From Bacillota bacterium (GTDB taxonomy: Bacteria; Bacillota; Clostridia; Lachnospirales; Lachnospiraceae): DNA of 64,000 bases. The notes beneath the pieces were generated by a model. It searched no databases. It was not told the DNA's origin and saw only the letters and a program-made list of their open reading frames with translations. This document shows positions 24,557 through 33,167 of the stretch, in pieces. Numbering within the stretch: the stretch's first letter is position 1; each line of letters starts with the position of its first letter. The stretch is taken from positions 202,122-266,121 of the forward strand of contig JAEYOQ010000057.1 of the NCBI GenBank assembly GCA_023411555.1, written 5' to 3'. The translations under genes were made by a program, and so were the position numbers.

Positions 24557-25924
24557 ATGAAGAAGCTTTTAACTGTTCTACTCGCAGTGGTAATGTTGAC
24601 TTCACTATTATCAGGATGTGCAAAAAAGGCGGAGCCAGCGGATAATAATGTAGCAACGGTAGCACCTACAACAGCTCCCGCCGAAGCTGCTCCTGTAGCA
24701 ACGACGGAACCAGAGCCGGAAGCAGAACCGATCACGTTAAAGTGGGCAATATGGGATAAAGATATTACTGCATATTGGGTGGCAATAAAGGAAGCTTATG
24801 AAGCAGCGAACCCGAATGTTACCATCGAAATGGTTGATCTGGGTTCTACTGATTATATGACCGTACTTGCAACGGAGCTTTCCGGGAGTGGTTCTGATTT
24901 TGACGTAGTAACGATTAAGGACGTTCCTGGTTATGCAACCCTGGTTTCCAAAAACACACTGGAATCCTTGGAAAGCTACATAACCGCAGCCGGTATTGAT
25001 TTAAGCCAGTATGGCGGTGTTGATAGCCAGATCAGAGTGAACGGTAATCTCTACGAGCTTCCTTTCCGTAATGATTTCTGGGTAGTATATTATAATAAAG
25101 ACATATTCGATGCAGCAGGAGTTGCCTATCCTACTAACGACATGACCTTTGAGGAGTATGATGCTCTTGCAAGAAAGGTAGCTAATCCAACCTTTGGTTC
25201 TCAGGTTTACGGAACACACTATCATACCTGGAGAAGTGCGGTTCAGTTATTCGGAGTGCTTGATGGAAAGAACTCTGTCTTAAGTGGAAAGTATGATTAC
25301 TTTAAACCCTATTATGAGATGGTATTAAAACAGGAGGATGACCAGATTTGCAGAAATTATGCAGATTTAAGTGCTGAAGGATTACATTACTCTGCAGCTT
25401 TCTCCGGTGGTGATGTGGCTCTAATGAACATGGGCTCCTGGTTTATATCCACCTTGATTAAAAATATCGGTAGCGGTGAATACGATGCTTCCCTATGCGG
25501 CAACTGGGGTATGGTAAAATATCCTCATGCTCAGGGAGTGGAAGCGGGTTCAACCCTTGGAACCATTACAGGGCTTGCCGTAACCAGCGTATCCGATCAG
25601 AAGCAGGCAGCCTTTGATTTCGTAAGTTGGGTAGCCGGTGCAGAAGGAGCAAAGATTATGGCGGAGACAGGTAACTTCCCTGCACTGATGAATGATGAGG
25701 TTTCTAGTATTATTGCAGGCTTAACGGGCTTCCCGACGGATGTAGCAAGCAAGGAAGCACTGCAAGTATCTAATCTGTATCTGGAGGTTCCTTATGCAGA
25801 GAATGTATCTGAAATTAATGTTATTCTGGATACCTACCATAAATCAATTATGAACCGTGAGATTACCATTGATGAAGGCATTGAAAAAATGAATGAAGAA
25901 GTTGGAAAGCTCTTGGGAAATTAG
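24557..25924 (+). CDS. Carbohydrate ABC transporter substrate-binding lipoprotein (family 1)
   Basis: A 455-residue extracellular solute-binding protein. Signal peptide with lipobox LLSGC (Cys near 21), a Pro/Ala/Thr/Glu-rich linker of about 35 residues, then the SBP_bac_1 domain (ITLKWAIWDKDITAYW, GSGSDFDVVTIKDVPGY, ALMNMGSWFI, AAFDFVSWVAGAEGAK). It captures an oligosaccharide outside the membrane for the two permeases downstream. GGGAGGA lies 9 bases before the ATG at 24557; the upstream in-frame ATG at 24497 has no such site and lies before the signal peptide. It is divergent from the YesM/YesN pair. A perfect hairpin (25967-25994) after the stop may keep receptor mRNA stable. Confidence 0.92.
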   Translation: MKKLLTVLLAVVMLTSLLSGCAKKAEPADNNVATVAPTTAPAEAAPVATTEPEPEAEPITLKWAIWDKDITAYWVAIKEAYEAANPNVTIEMVDLGSTDYMTVLATELSGSGSDFDVVTIKDVPGYATLVSKNTLESLESYITAAGIDLSQYGGVDSQIRVNGNLYELPFRNDFWVVYYNKDIFDAAGVAYPTNDMTFEEYDALARKVANPTFGSQVYGTHYHTWRSAVQLFGVLDGKNSVLSGKYDYFKPYYEMVLKQEDDQICRNYADLSAEGLHYSAAFSGGDVALMNMGSWFISTLIKNIGSGEYDASLCGNWGMVKYPHAQGVEAGSTLGTITGLAVTSVSDQKQAAFDFVSWVAGAEGAKIMAETGNFPALMNDEVSSIIAGLTGFPTDVASKEALQVSNLYLEVPYAENVSEINVILDTYHKSIMNREITIDEGIEKMNEEVGKLLGN

Positions 25925-25966
25925 TATTATTAACAAACCGAGTAATGCTTTCGTCACTAGTTTATG

Positions 25967-25994
25967 GTCGGGGCTGGCATTCACCAGCCCCGAC
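25967..25994 (+). other. GC-rich hairpin between receptor and permease genes
   Basis: GTCGGGGCTGG and CCAGCCCCGAC pair perfectly (11 bp, 6-base loop). The following bases are TTAGTAAAAG, so there is no U-run. This is better read as an mRNA stabiliser or processing stem than a strong terminator. It would raise the amount of receptor relative to permease. Confidence 0.65.
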
Positions 25995-26067
25995 TTAGTA
26001 AAAGAATGAAGACTGTGACGATTAAGCTACCCCGATCAATCAGAAATACAAGTAGTAATATGAAACA

Positions 26068-27042
26068 ATGCAAATTGGGGAAAGGAGTTTAAGCCTTCTT
26101 GGGCTTTCGAATATTAAAATGGATAAAAAGAAACCAGACAAATCGAAGCGAAGGATAAGTAAGAAAGTGAAAAGAGAGCTGATCGCCTACTCTTTCATTG
26201 CTCCTAATTTTATTGGGTTTGCCATATTCACTCTCATTCCAGTGGTCTTGGCCTTTGGATTGGCTTTTATGAACTGGGATGGAAGTAATCCGATTACCTT
26301 TGCCGGATTAGACAATTTTAAAAAATTGGTTACAGATACCTTTTTTCTATCTGCACTTAGAAATACAATTATCTATGTAATAGGTACGGTACCGCTTACT
26401 ATGATAGCAGCTTTGGCACTTGCAATCTTACTAAACCAGAAGGTCAGGGCAAGGGGCTTTCTTCGAACTGTGGCCTTCTTTCCCTATGTTGCTTCATTAG
26501 TAGCCATTACAGCGGTATGGAGTATGATTTTTCATCCTTCCAAGGGCCCTGTAAATTACATATTACTGACGATTTTTGGGGTGCCTCAGCAGGATCTTCC
26601 CAAATGGTTCAGTGGTAATCTGGTGCTTGTGACCTTGATTCTGTTCAGTGTATGGAAATACATGGGTTACTATATGGTGATATATTTAGCCGGACTTCAA
26701 GGTATCTCAGCCGATTTATACGAAGCAGGTGGTTTGGACGGTGCTAACACTTGGCAGAAATTTCGGTTTATTACCTGGCCCCAATTGAGACCGACGACTT
26801 TTTTTGTTGTGGTTATGTTAACGATTAATTGCTTTAAGGTATATGACATAGCGGTTATGTTAGCCGGAGGGGGAGACGGCAAATTAAGCACTTCGGCTGC
26901 AGTTCTAGTTTACTATATTTATCAGAATGCATTCAACTATTGGAAGTTGGGATATTCCAGTGCTATCGCAATGGTATTGTTTGTAATGGTCCTTATTATA
27001 ACAATCATACAGTTTCGATATGAAAAGAAGTTAAATGCATAA
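26068..27042 (+). CDS. Carbohydrate ABC transporter permease (MalF/UgpA type)
   Basis: An inner-membrane permease of up to 324 residues, with six predicted spans. The conserved EAA loop is EAGGLDGANTWQKFRFITWP near residue 220, which contacts the ATPase. The segment AYSFIAPNFIGFAIFTLIPV near 40 is the usual first span. The start is uncertain: 26068 has no clear ribosome binding site, and AAAGGAG (26081-26087) lies inside the frame about 31 bases before the next ATG (26119). Partner of the permease at 27068. No ATPase gene accompanies the pair, as in Firmicutes loci that share an MsmK-like ATPase. Confidence 0.9.
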   Translation: MQIGERSLSLLGLSNIKMDKKKPDKSKRRISKKVKRELIAYSFIAPNFIGFAIFTLIPVVLAFGLAFMNWDGSNPITFAGLDNFKKLVTDTFFLSALRNTIIYVIGTVPLTMIAALALAILLNQKVRARGFLRTVAFFPYVASLVAITAVWSMIFHPSKGPVNYILLTIFGVPQQDLPKWFSGNLVLVTLILFSVWKYMGYYMVIYLAGLQGISADLYEAGGLDGANTWQKFRFITWPQLRPTTFFVVVMLTINCFKVYDIAVMLAGGGDGKLSTSAAVLVYYIYQNAFNYWKLGYSSAIAMVLFVMVLIITIIQFRYEKKLNA

Positions 27043-27067
27043 GTAAATTAGGAAAGGAGGAACTGAT

Positions 27068-27934
27068 ATGAGTAATAAAGCATTGAAGACTACTTATCGG
27101 TCAAAAAGAAAAAGTGCATTGGTTCAGAAATTCTGGATATATCTTGTTTTATTGATTATCACTGCATTCATGCTTGTTCCGTTTTTATGGATGCTATCGG
27201 CTTCAATAAAGTCCAACCGTGAAGTATTCTTAATGGATCCCTTCGTATGGATTCCTAAATTGCCAAAATGGGATAATTATATTAAAATCTGGACAAAAAT
27301 TCCTCTATTAAAGTTTGTGGAGAATACGGTTGCCTTAACAATAATCGTTACCTTTTTTCAGCTGCTTACTTCAAGCTTTGCAGCCTACTCCTTCGCAAAA
27401 CTGGAATTTAAAAATAAAAATACTCTATTTCTTGCCTATATTGCAACGATTGCTATGCCATGGCAGGTATACATGGTTCCGCAGTTCATTATGATGCGCT
27501 CTATGGGGCTAAATGATCGACTGCTGGCCATGATTTGTTTACAGGCTTTCTCGGCCTTCGGGGTCTTCATGATGAAGCAGTTCTATGAGGGGATACCCGA
27601 TGACCTTTGTGAGGCGGCACGGATTGACGGCATGAACGAATACGGGATATATGCCAAGATAATGCTGCCTTTATCCAGACCTGCCTTAGCAACCCTTACA
27701 ATTTTCACATTTGTTAACACCTGGAATGACTATCTGGGACCCTTGATTTATCTAAAGACAGAGACAAAGAAAACAATCCAATTAGGCTTAAGGATGTTTA
27801 TCGGACAGTATTCCGCTGAATATGGTCTTATTATGGCGGGGTCGGTCATGTCCTTGATTCCCGTGATCATCGTATTTTTGTGCTTACAAAAATACTTTGT
27901 GGAAGGAGTTGCCAATACCGGATTAAAGGGATAA
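27068..27934 (+). CDS. Carbohydrate ABC transporter permease (MalG/UgpE type)
   Basis: A 288-residue permease with six spans. It carries the EAA loop EAARIDGMNEYGIYAKIMLP near residue 200 and LWMLSASIKSNREVF near 45. It forms the channel with the permease directly upstream (25-base gap). GGAAAGGAGG lies about 9 bases before the ATG. The GH88 gene begins 48 bases later, so uptake and breakdown genes are cotranscribed. The C terminus (KYFVEGVANTGLKG) is the normal family ending. Confidence 0.93.
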   Translation: MSNKALKTTYRSKRKSALVQKFWIYLVLLIITAFMLVPFLWMLSASIKSNREVFLMDPFVWIPKLPKWDNYIKIWTKIPLLKFVENTVALTIIVTFFQLLTSSFAAYSFAKLEFKNKNTLFLAYIATIAMPWQVYMVPQFIMMRSMGLNDRLLAMICLQAFSAFGVFMMKQFYEGIPDDLCEAARIDGMNEYGIYAKIMLPLSRPALATLTIFTFVNTWNDYLGPLIYLKTETKKTIQLGLRMFIGQYSAEYGLIMAGSVMSLIPVIIVFLCLQKYFVEGVANTGLKG

Positions 27935-27982
27935 GACAAAAGCAATCGGTAAGGAAGGTCCGTTATGGAGGAGAAAGGATGA

Positions 27983-29155
27983 GTGATTGCTATGAATTAT
28001 GAGAATATGCCCGCGATTACAGACGGGGAAGTGAGAGAGGCACTCCGGTTCGCGACGGAACATATCATACATAATCTTCCTGAGTTTACTTATCAATTTC
28101 AAAATGCTTACAGCGAGAACAATTTTTATAGGCCTATTGAAAACCGTGAATGGACCACAGGCTTCTGGACCGGAGAGATATGGCTTGCCTATGAGTATTC
28201 TGGAGACGAGAGGCTGAAAGAGGCTGCTGAGATTCAAATAGACAGCTTTTTACAGAGAATCGAGGATAAGGTTGAGGTGGATCACCATGATATGGGGTTT
28301 TTGTATTCGCCGTCCTGTGTTGCAGGCTATAAGCTAACAGGGTATGAAAATGGGAAAAGAGCAGCCATCAAAGCGGCTGACCAGCTAATCACCAGGTATC
28401 ATCCGCTAGGAGAATTCATTCAAGCCTGGGGACCTATGAATCAGCCTGAAAATTATAGGCTTATAATAGATTGCTTGCTTAATCTCCCCTTGTTATACTG
28501 GGCATCGGAGGAGACCGGTGACAACAAATACCGTGATATTGCCGAAAAGCATATACATACAACAATTAAGAATGTTATTCGAGAGGATTACTCTACTTGG
28601 CATACCTTCTTTTTTGATATGGTAAGTGGAGCACCGGATCATGGTGCGACTTGCCAGGGCTATCGTGACGGTTCTGCCTGGGCCAGAGGTCAGGCATGGG
28701 GAATATATGGCTGTGCACTTGCCTACAAGTATACGAGGAGAGAGGAATATATTGAGATCTTTAAGCGAGTGACAGAATATTTTCTGGGCCATCTCCCTAA
28801 GGATATGGTGCCATTTTGGGACCTTGAATTCACAGACGGGGATGATCAGCCAAAAGACTCCTCCTCGGCATCCATTGCAGCCTGTGGAATGTTGGAAATG
28901 ACTAAGTATTTGAAGCAGGAGGAAGCTACAACCTACAGGAAGCTTGCCAAGCAGATTATGAAGTCCCTATATGATAACTATGCAGTAAAGAACCCAAAGG
29001 CCTCCAATGGATTAGTGCTGCACAGCACCTACTCTAATCACTCCCCCTACAATACCTGTAATCATTACGGGGTGGATGAGTGTAATTCCTGGGGAGATTA
29101 TTTCTATATGGAGGCATTGACAAGACTTCATAAAGAGTGGAAATTGTATTGGTAA
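27983..29155 (+). CDS. GH88 unsaturated glucuronyl/uronyl hydrolase
   Basis: A 390-residue family 88 glycoside hydrolase, an (alpha/alpha)6 barrel that hydrates and opens the unsaturated uronic acid left at the non-reducing end by polysaccharide lyases. Conserved blocks: TTGFWTGEIWLAYEYSG near 55, HHDMGFLYSPSCVAGYKLTG near 96 (key Asp), DGATCQGYRD-like region, SAWARGQAWGIYGCALAYKY near 235 and DSSSASIAACGMLEMTKYL near 297. No signal peptide, so it acts on imported oligosaccharides in the cytoplasm. The start is a GTG with GGAGGAG and AAAGG upstream; an ATG three codons later is also possible. Substrate could come from glycosaminoglycans or plant or algal uronans. Confidence 0.93.
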   Translation: MIAMNYENMPAITDGEVREALRFATEHIIHNLPEFTYQFQNAYSENNFYRPIENREWTTGFWTGEIWLAYEYSGDERLKEAAEIQIDSFLQRIEDKVEVDHHDMGFLYSPSCVAGYKLTGYENGKRAAIKAADQLITRYHPLGEFIQAWGPMNQPENYRLIIDCLLNLPLLYWASEETGDNKYRDIAEKHIHTTIKNVIREDYSTWHTFFFDMVSGAPDHGATCQGYRDGSAWARGQAWGIYGCALAYKYTRREEYIEIFKRVTEYFLGHLPKDMVPFWDLEFTDGDDQPKDSSSASIAACGMLEMTKYLKQEEATTYRKLAKQIMKSLYDNYAVKNPKASNGLVLHSTYSNHSPYNTCNHYGVDECNSWGDYFYMEALTRLHKEWKLYW

Positions 29156-29175
29156 TTACATATACACCTGCAGAG

Positions 29176-29475
29176 GGGCTGTTGCAAATTAAATTAACAT
29201 TATAAGGCGAGGATAATAGCATCCCTCACACACAGGTTGCCGGACATTCTACTGTTTTGTAAGCCACTATCCAACATATAAGTTTGCTATTGTCTTACAA
29301 AACAGCAGCCTGTTCGTCAAACAGTGCATTTGCGCGAAAGCAAAGTGAGCATATGCAAGCTTGTTTGTATATATGCGAACGCGCTCGCGAACTGGATAAT
29401 CTCTTATAAGAGATTATCCAGTATGGGATGCTATTATCCTCACCTTATTTGTTTGTAATTGTCTCGCAACAGCCC
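29176..29475. mobile_element. 300-bp MITE-like element with 50-bp terminal inverted repeats
   Basis: The ends GGGCTGTTGC (29176-29185) and GCAACAGCCC (29466-29475) begin imperfect inverted repeats of about 50 bp that close with a perfect GAGGATAATAGCATCCC and its complement (ending 29225, starting 29425). Inside are a second inverted pair (TACTGTTTTGTAAG-like), a unit of the 19653 repeat family, and a perfect 32-bp palindrome at 29391-29422 (centre TTATAA). No transposase is encoded. It lies just upstream of the DUF2264 gene, whose open frame extends into it. A short relative with the same ends is at 2413-2509. No clear target duplication was found. Confidence 0.7.
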
Positions 29476-29509
29476 ATTTGTAGGTTATGAGAAAGGTATG
29501 ACGTTTATT

Positions 29510-31228
29510 ATGAGAAGGGAATGGGAAGGAAGCTTAAACAGCAAAAGAGATTTTCAAGACCTGCTTTTAGAGATTGTGAATCCGTTGATTCCTTACTATA
29601 GTGAGAAGAGAGCAGAAGTAAATCTTGGAGTTACTGCAACGAATTATGACCGGAAGGCCATAGGTTTAGAGGGCTTTTCCAGACCGCTATGGGGCTTGGT
29701 TCCTTACTGGGCAGGCGGAGGAAGATCTTCGATATTGGAAGAGATATACCGGGAGGGACTTGCTGCCGGAACTGATCCTGAGGGGGAGGAATATTGGGGC
29801 GGATTCCGCACCTTTGACCAGCGCTTTGTGGAGATGGCGGCAATTGCCTATGGTCTGGTGCTTGCACCTGAAAAGCTATGGGATCCCCTAGATGAAAAGG
29901 AGAAGGATCATCTGGCAGACTGGCTCTACGGCATCAATGAGTACGAGCTTCCGGTTTGTAACTGGATTTTGTTTGCGGTGCTTGTCAATATTGCATTGAA
30001 AAAGCTGGGTAGAAAGTATGATGAGGTGAAGCTGGAGCATTATTTAGAGGGGGCAGATACCTTCTATCTCGGTGACGGCTGGTACCAGGACGGAGATTCC
30101 GGACAAAAGGACTACTATGTGTCCTTTGCCATCCATTTCTATAGTCTGTTCTATGCCTCCATCATGGAGCAGGAGGATCCGAAGCGATGCAAGTGTTATA
30201 AGGAGAGAGCAGAGGTCTTTGCAAAGCAATTTATCTACTGGTTCGATGATCATGGTGCGGCTTTGCCCTATGGACGGTCTCTCACTTATCGCTTCTCACA
30301 GGTAAGCTTCTTTAGCGCCTGCCTAATGGCAGGTGTAACTCCCTTTTCGATTGGAGTTATGAAGGGCTTGATTACAAGGCATCTATGTGATTGGGTGAGA
30401 AGACCGATTTTCGACCGTAATGATATCTTAACCATCGGTTACGGCTATCCAAATCTAGTCATGGGAGAACGATACAACAGTCCAGCCTCTCCCTACTGGG
30501 CCTTAAAGACCTTTGCAATATTGATGCTACCCGATGACCATCCCTTTTGGAGGGCTAATTCCGAGCCCATGCCTCAGTTACAGGAGCAGAAGCTACTTCC
30601 CTATGCAGATATGCTGCTTCACCGTTATCCAAACCATACAACCGCATATGTATCAGGAAGCTTCAGTCCCTTCGGTCATGGACAGACTCCTGCAAAATAC
30701 GGAAAGTTCGCTTATGATACCAGGTTTGCCTTCCATGTGGCAAAGTCAAACTATGAATTACATGAGGCGGCTCCCGACAGCATGCTTGCCTTTTATATAG
30801 GCGGATATGTGTATGTCCGTAGAATATGTGAGCAGTTTCAAGTAATCGATACGGAGGTAACCTCCATATGGTCACCATATCCGGGAATTCGGGTTGAGAC
30901 GAGGATAACACCGACGGAAGAAGGACACATCAGAAAGCATCGTATTATGAGTGAGATAGAATGCTCAGCCTATGATTGTGGTTTTGGAATTGCGATTGAC
31001 GTTAAAGGGGAAAGACTGACGGAGGATGCAGCTATGGCTCAGGTTGAGAACGAGTATTCTATGTGCCGAGTCAGTTCTATACAAGGTGATGGGAAGGGAA
31101 CGATTATTGTAGCTGACCCCAATACGAATTTGCTATATCCTATGGCAAGAATTCCGGCGGTATGCTACCAGCTGGTGAAGGGAAAGAATGAAATTATAAC
31201 AGAAATCAAGGCAGTCTATAAAGTATGA
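29510..31228 (+). CDS. DUF2264 domain protein
   Basis: A 572-residue protein that fits the DUF2264 family, often found in carbohydrate utilisation loci. The N-terminal (alpha/alpha) barrel-like region contains the family block EGFSRPLWGLVPYWAGGG near residue 55, VCNWILFAVLVNIALKK, YLGDGWYQDGDSGQKDYYVS and ALPYGRSLTYRFSQVSFFSA; the C-terminal third is beta-rich. There is no signal peptide, so it probably acts inside the cell on the same oligosaccharides as GH88. It is likely a glycosidase or lyase, but this is unproven. The frame is open from 29459 inside the inverted-repeat element; the ATG at 29510 begins the domain and has AAAGG about 14 bases upstream. 29498 is the alternative. Confidence 0.85.
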   Translation: MRREWEGSLNSKRDFQDLLLEIVNPLIPYYSEKRAEVNLGVTATNYDRKAIGLEGFSRPLWGLVPYWAGGGRSSILEEIYREGLAAGTDPEGEEYWGGFRTFDQRFVEMAAIAYGLVLAPEKLWDPLDEKEKDHLADWLYGINEYELPVCNWILFAVLVNIALKKLGRKYDEVKLEHYLEGADTFYLGDGWYQDGDSGQKDYYVSFAIHFYSLFYASIMEQEDPKRCKCYKERAEVFAKQFIYWFDDHGAALPYGRSLTYRFSQVSFFSACLMAGVTPFSIGVMKGLITRHLCDWVRRPIFDRNDILTIGYGYPNLVMGERYNSPASPYWALKTFAILMLPDDHPFWRANSEPMPQLQEQKLLPYADMLLHRYPNHTTAYVSGSFSPFGHGQTPAKYGKFAYDTRFAFHVAKSNYELHEAAPDSMLAFYIGGYVYVRRICEQFQVIDTEVTSIWSPYPGIRVETRITPTEEGHIRKHRIMSEIECSAYDCGFGIAIDVKGERLTEDAAMAQVENEYSMCRVSSIQGDGKGTIIVADPNTNLLYPMARIPAVCYQLVKGKNEIITEIKAVYKV

Positions 31229-31344
31229 CGAAATACAAGAAACAGCCTTTTAGAACCCTAATTGTGTTAGGAAATCGAATGGCTGGATACAGAAAATCAG
31301 GGACAATAAGAGCAAATTAATAAGTAACAGAAATGGGGATTAAT

Positions 31345-32145
31345 ATGGTAGAACTATGCTTAAAAATATTAGATCAAGCTTCCAATATTTTAGCAGAGAG
31401 CCGAGGAGTAAAGGAAGTAAATCTTGCATACACCAGGGAATATTGCCAGGGAGACAGGCTTGTATTGGAATGCTCAAGGAAGCCTAGTTATGTTTGGCTG
31501 CAATTCGATGATGCCTTGGGAAAATCCTTGGTCTATGTAACCAGTGACGTAGTATATGAGATTCCCTTCGGCGATAAAAGATTGAATCTGTCTCCGAAAG
31601 CGTTCTCTGGGAGCAAGCATTTGCTGACCGCTAGGGAGGCTTTTGATTATGAGATATTGGCTTACCGGAATCTGGCGATTAATGTCTACGATCAGCATGG
31701 CAAGCCGTCTTGCTATCCTCACGCATCCGCTAATGTAGAAACCAGAGGGGAAGCAGTATTTGCAGCTAAAAATGCAATCGATGGAATAATCATAAATGAC
31801 AGTCATGGTGAGTGGCCTTATGCCTCCTGGGGAATCAACAGGCGTGATGATGCAGCCTTTCGTCTTGAGTTTGGAAGAGTGATAGAAGCAGACAGGGTGG
31901 TACTCTACACCAGAGCTGATTTTCCCCATGATAACTGGTGGAAATCAGTAACACTTACTTTTTCGAATCAAGATGAGATGGTGGTAGAATTGGAGAAAAG
32001 CAGCCTCCCACATATTATATCTTTTAAGGAAAAGCGGATTGAATGGATTGAACTATCAAACTTAATCAAGTCTGAGGATCCATCTCCATTCCCAGCCCTG
32101 ACTCAGATAGAGGTATATGGAAGAGATCTGCCTATATCAAACTGA
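31345..32145 (+). CDS. Carbohydrate-binding-like protein of the GH88 locus, family not recognised
   Basis: A 266-residue cytoplasmic protein without signal peptide. The N-terminal half is beta-rich (YCQGDRLVLECSRKPSYVWL). The C-terminal half resembles F5/8-type (discoidin) sugar-binding modules: AKNAIDGIIINDSHGEWPYA, SWGINRRDDAAFRLEFGRVI and VVLYTRADFPHDNWWKSVTL are the usual elements of that fold. I do not know a named family for the whole protein. It follows DUF2264 by about 115 bases in the same operon. GGGG lies 6 bases before the ATG at 31345; the ATG at 31333 is also in frame. A role in binding or processing the imported oligosaccharide is an inference from position. Confidence 0.75.
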   Translation: MVELCLKILDQASNILAESRGVKEVNLAYTREYCQGDRLVLECSRKPSYVWLQFDDALGKSLVYVTSDVVYEIPFGDKRLNLSPKAFSGSKHLLTAREAFDYEILAYRNLAINVYDQHGKPSCYPHASANVETRGEAVFAAKNAIDGIIINDSHGEWPYASWGINRRDDAAFRLEFGRVIEADRVVLYTRADFPHDNWWKSVTLTFSNQDEMVVELEKSSLPHIISFKEKRIEWIELSNLIKSEDPSPFPALTQIEVYGRDLPISN

Positions 32146-32196
32146 GTACTCCCTGACCAGTAATTAACCGTATCATAAATTAAGTTGTATAGGAAC

Positions 32197-32283
32197 AAAA
32201 AAGGCAACAAACCTCGCCCACAGCTATCGGGATATTACGTTGTATAATCCGGTAGCTGAATAGGCTGAAGTAGGTTGCCTTAC
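32197..32283 (-). terminator. Terminator between convergent operons
   Basis: AAGGCAAC (32201-32208) pairs with GTTGCCTT (32274-32281), extended by ACCT/AGGT and GCC/GGC. An inner hairpin (AGCTACCGGAT-like) lies inside. On the minus strand TTTTTT follows, so it ends the HAD gene at 32316 and may also act on the plus-strand operon. Confidence 0.75.
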
Positions 32284-32315
32284 TGATTTATATAGGATAG
32301 AACAATCCCATATCT

Positions 32316-33143
32316 TTATTTTATATAATTATTCTTAAGCCACAGCGCCACACCATCCTCATAATTATAACCGACGATCTGGTTTGCTTTTGCCTTAAGA
32401 TCGGGAACCGCATTAGCGACGGCTATGCGATAATCACTGGCTTCAAATAGAGGAAGATCATTGTGATTATCTCCAAAGCATATAATTTGCTCTAGCTTCA
32501 GATGAGAGCGCAGAAACTGCAGCCCATGAAATTTGGAGGCTGTCTTACTATATGTCTCCAGATACCATAGATCCGGGGAATAATTATCCTTGTAGAAGAC
32601 ACAGTTCAGATCTGGGATCTCCTTGATTGCGTCGTATATATGGACCAGCTTATCATGATGATCCAGTAAAGAGAAATATATTAATGGCTCTTCAACCAGG
32701 TCACTGAAATCATCAATTTGTGTAAAGCGCTTTTGATAAAGGTCAACTCTCTCCTGATAAAAGTTCTTTATAGCCGGAGTGCTCAGATCCTCATAGTAGG
32801 TGGACATAACACCATTCTTAATGGAATAAGCAAAGCCTTTCAAGTTGTATTCGCGAATGACTGCCATCAATTTAATAATACTGTTCTTTGGAAGATATTC
32901 GATGTTTACGTACTCATTCATCGTTAAGTCGTAGATGCATACACCGTTCATTAAGACCACAGGAACAGTAACATGAACCTCCCTTAGGATTGGCTTGACA
33001 GATGCGATAGATCTGGCAGTTGCTACACTGAACAGCATTCCTTGTCGGATACATTCATTCAGGATGTCGATGGTCTTTTCTGACAGCTCCACATTGGGGT
33101 GCAGGAGAGTCCCATCCAGGTCGGAGATATAAAGAGTTTTCAT
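32316..33143 (-). CDS. Cof-type HAD hydrolase
   Basis: A 275-residue HAD-IIB phosphatase (Cof/YkrA type). Motif I is YISDLDGTLLHPN (catalytic Asp near residue 8), motif II SVATARSIAS near 42, the Lys of motif III near 212 (SKFHGLQFL region) and motif IV ICFGDNHNDLPLFEAS with the acidic pair. The end (AVANAVPDLKAKANQIVGYN, then NEDGVALWL-like) is standard. Such enzymes remove phosphate from sugar phosphates or cofactors such as pyridoxal phosphate or FMN. Substrate not known. It lies 24 bases downstream of the SDR gene on the same strand, so both are likely cotranscribed. Confidence 0.88.
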   Translation of the reverse strand: MKTLYISDLDGTLLHPNVELSEKTIDILNECIRQGMLFSVATARSIASVKPILREVHVTVPVVLMNGVCIYDLTMNEYVNIEYLPKNSIIKLMAVIREYNLKGFAYSIKNGVMSTYYEDLSTPAIKNFYQERVDLYQKRFTQIDDFSDLVEEPLIYFSLLDHHDKLVHIYDAIKEIPDLNCVFYKDNYSPDLWYLETYSKTASKFHGLQFLRSHLKLEQIICFGDNHNDLPLFEASDYRIAVANAVPDLKAKANQIVGYNYEDGVALWLKNNYIK

Positions 33144-33167
33144 AAGTATTATGCCTTTCCCCGGAAC

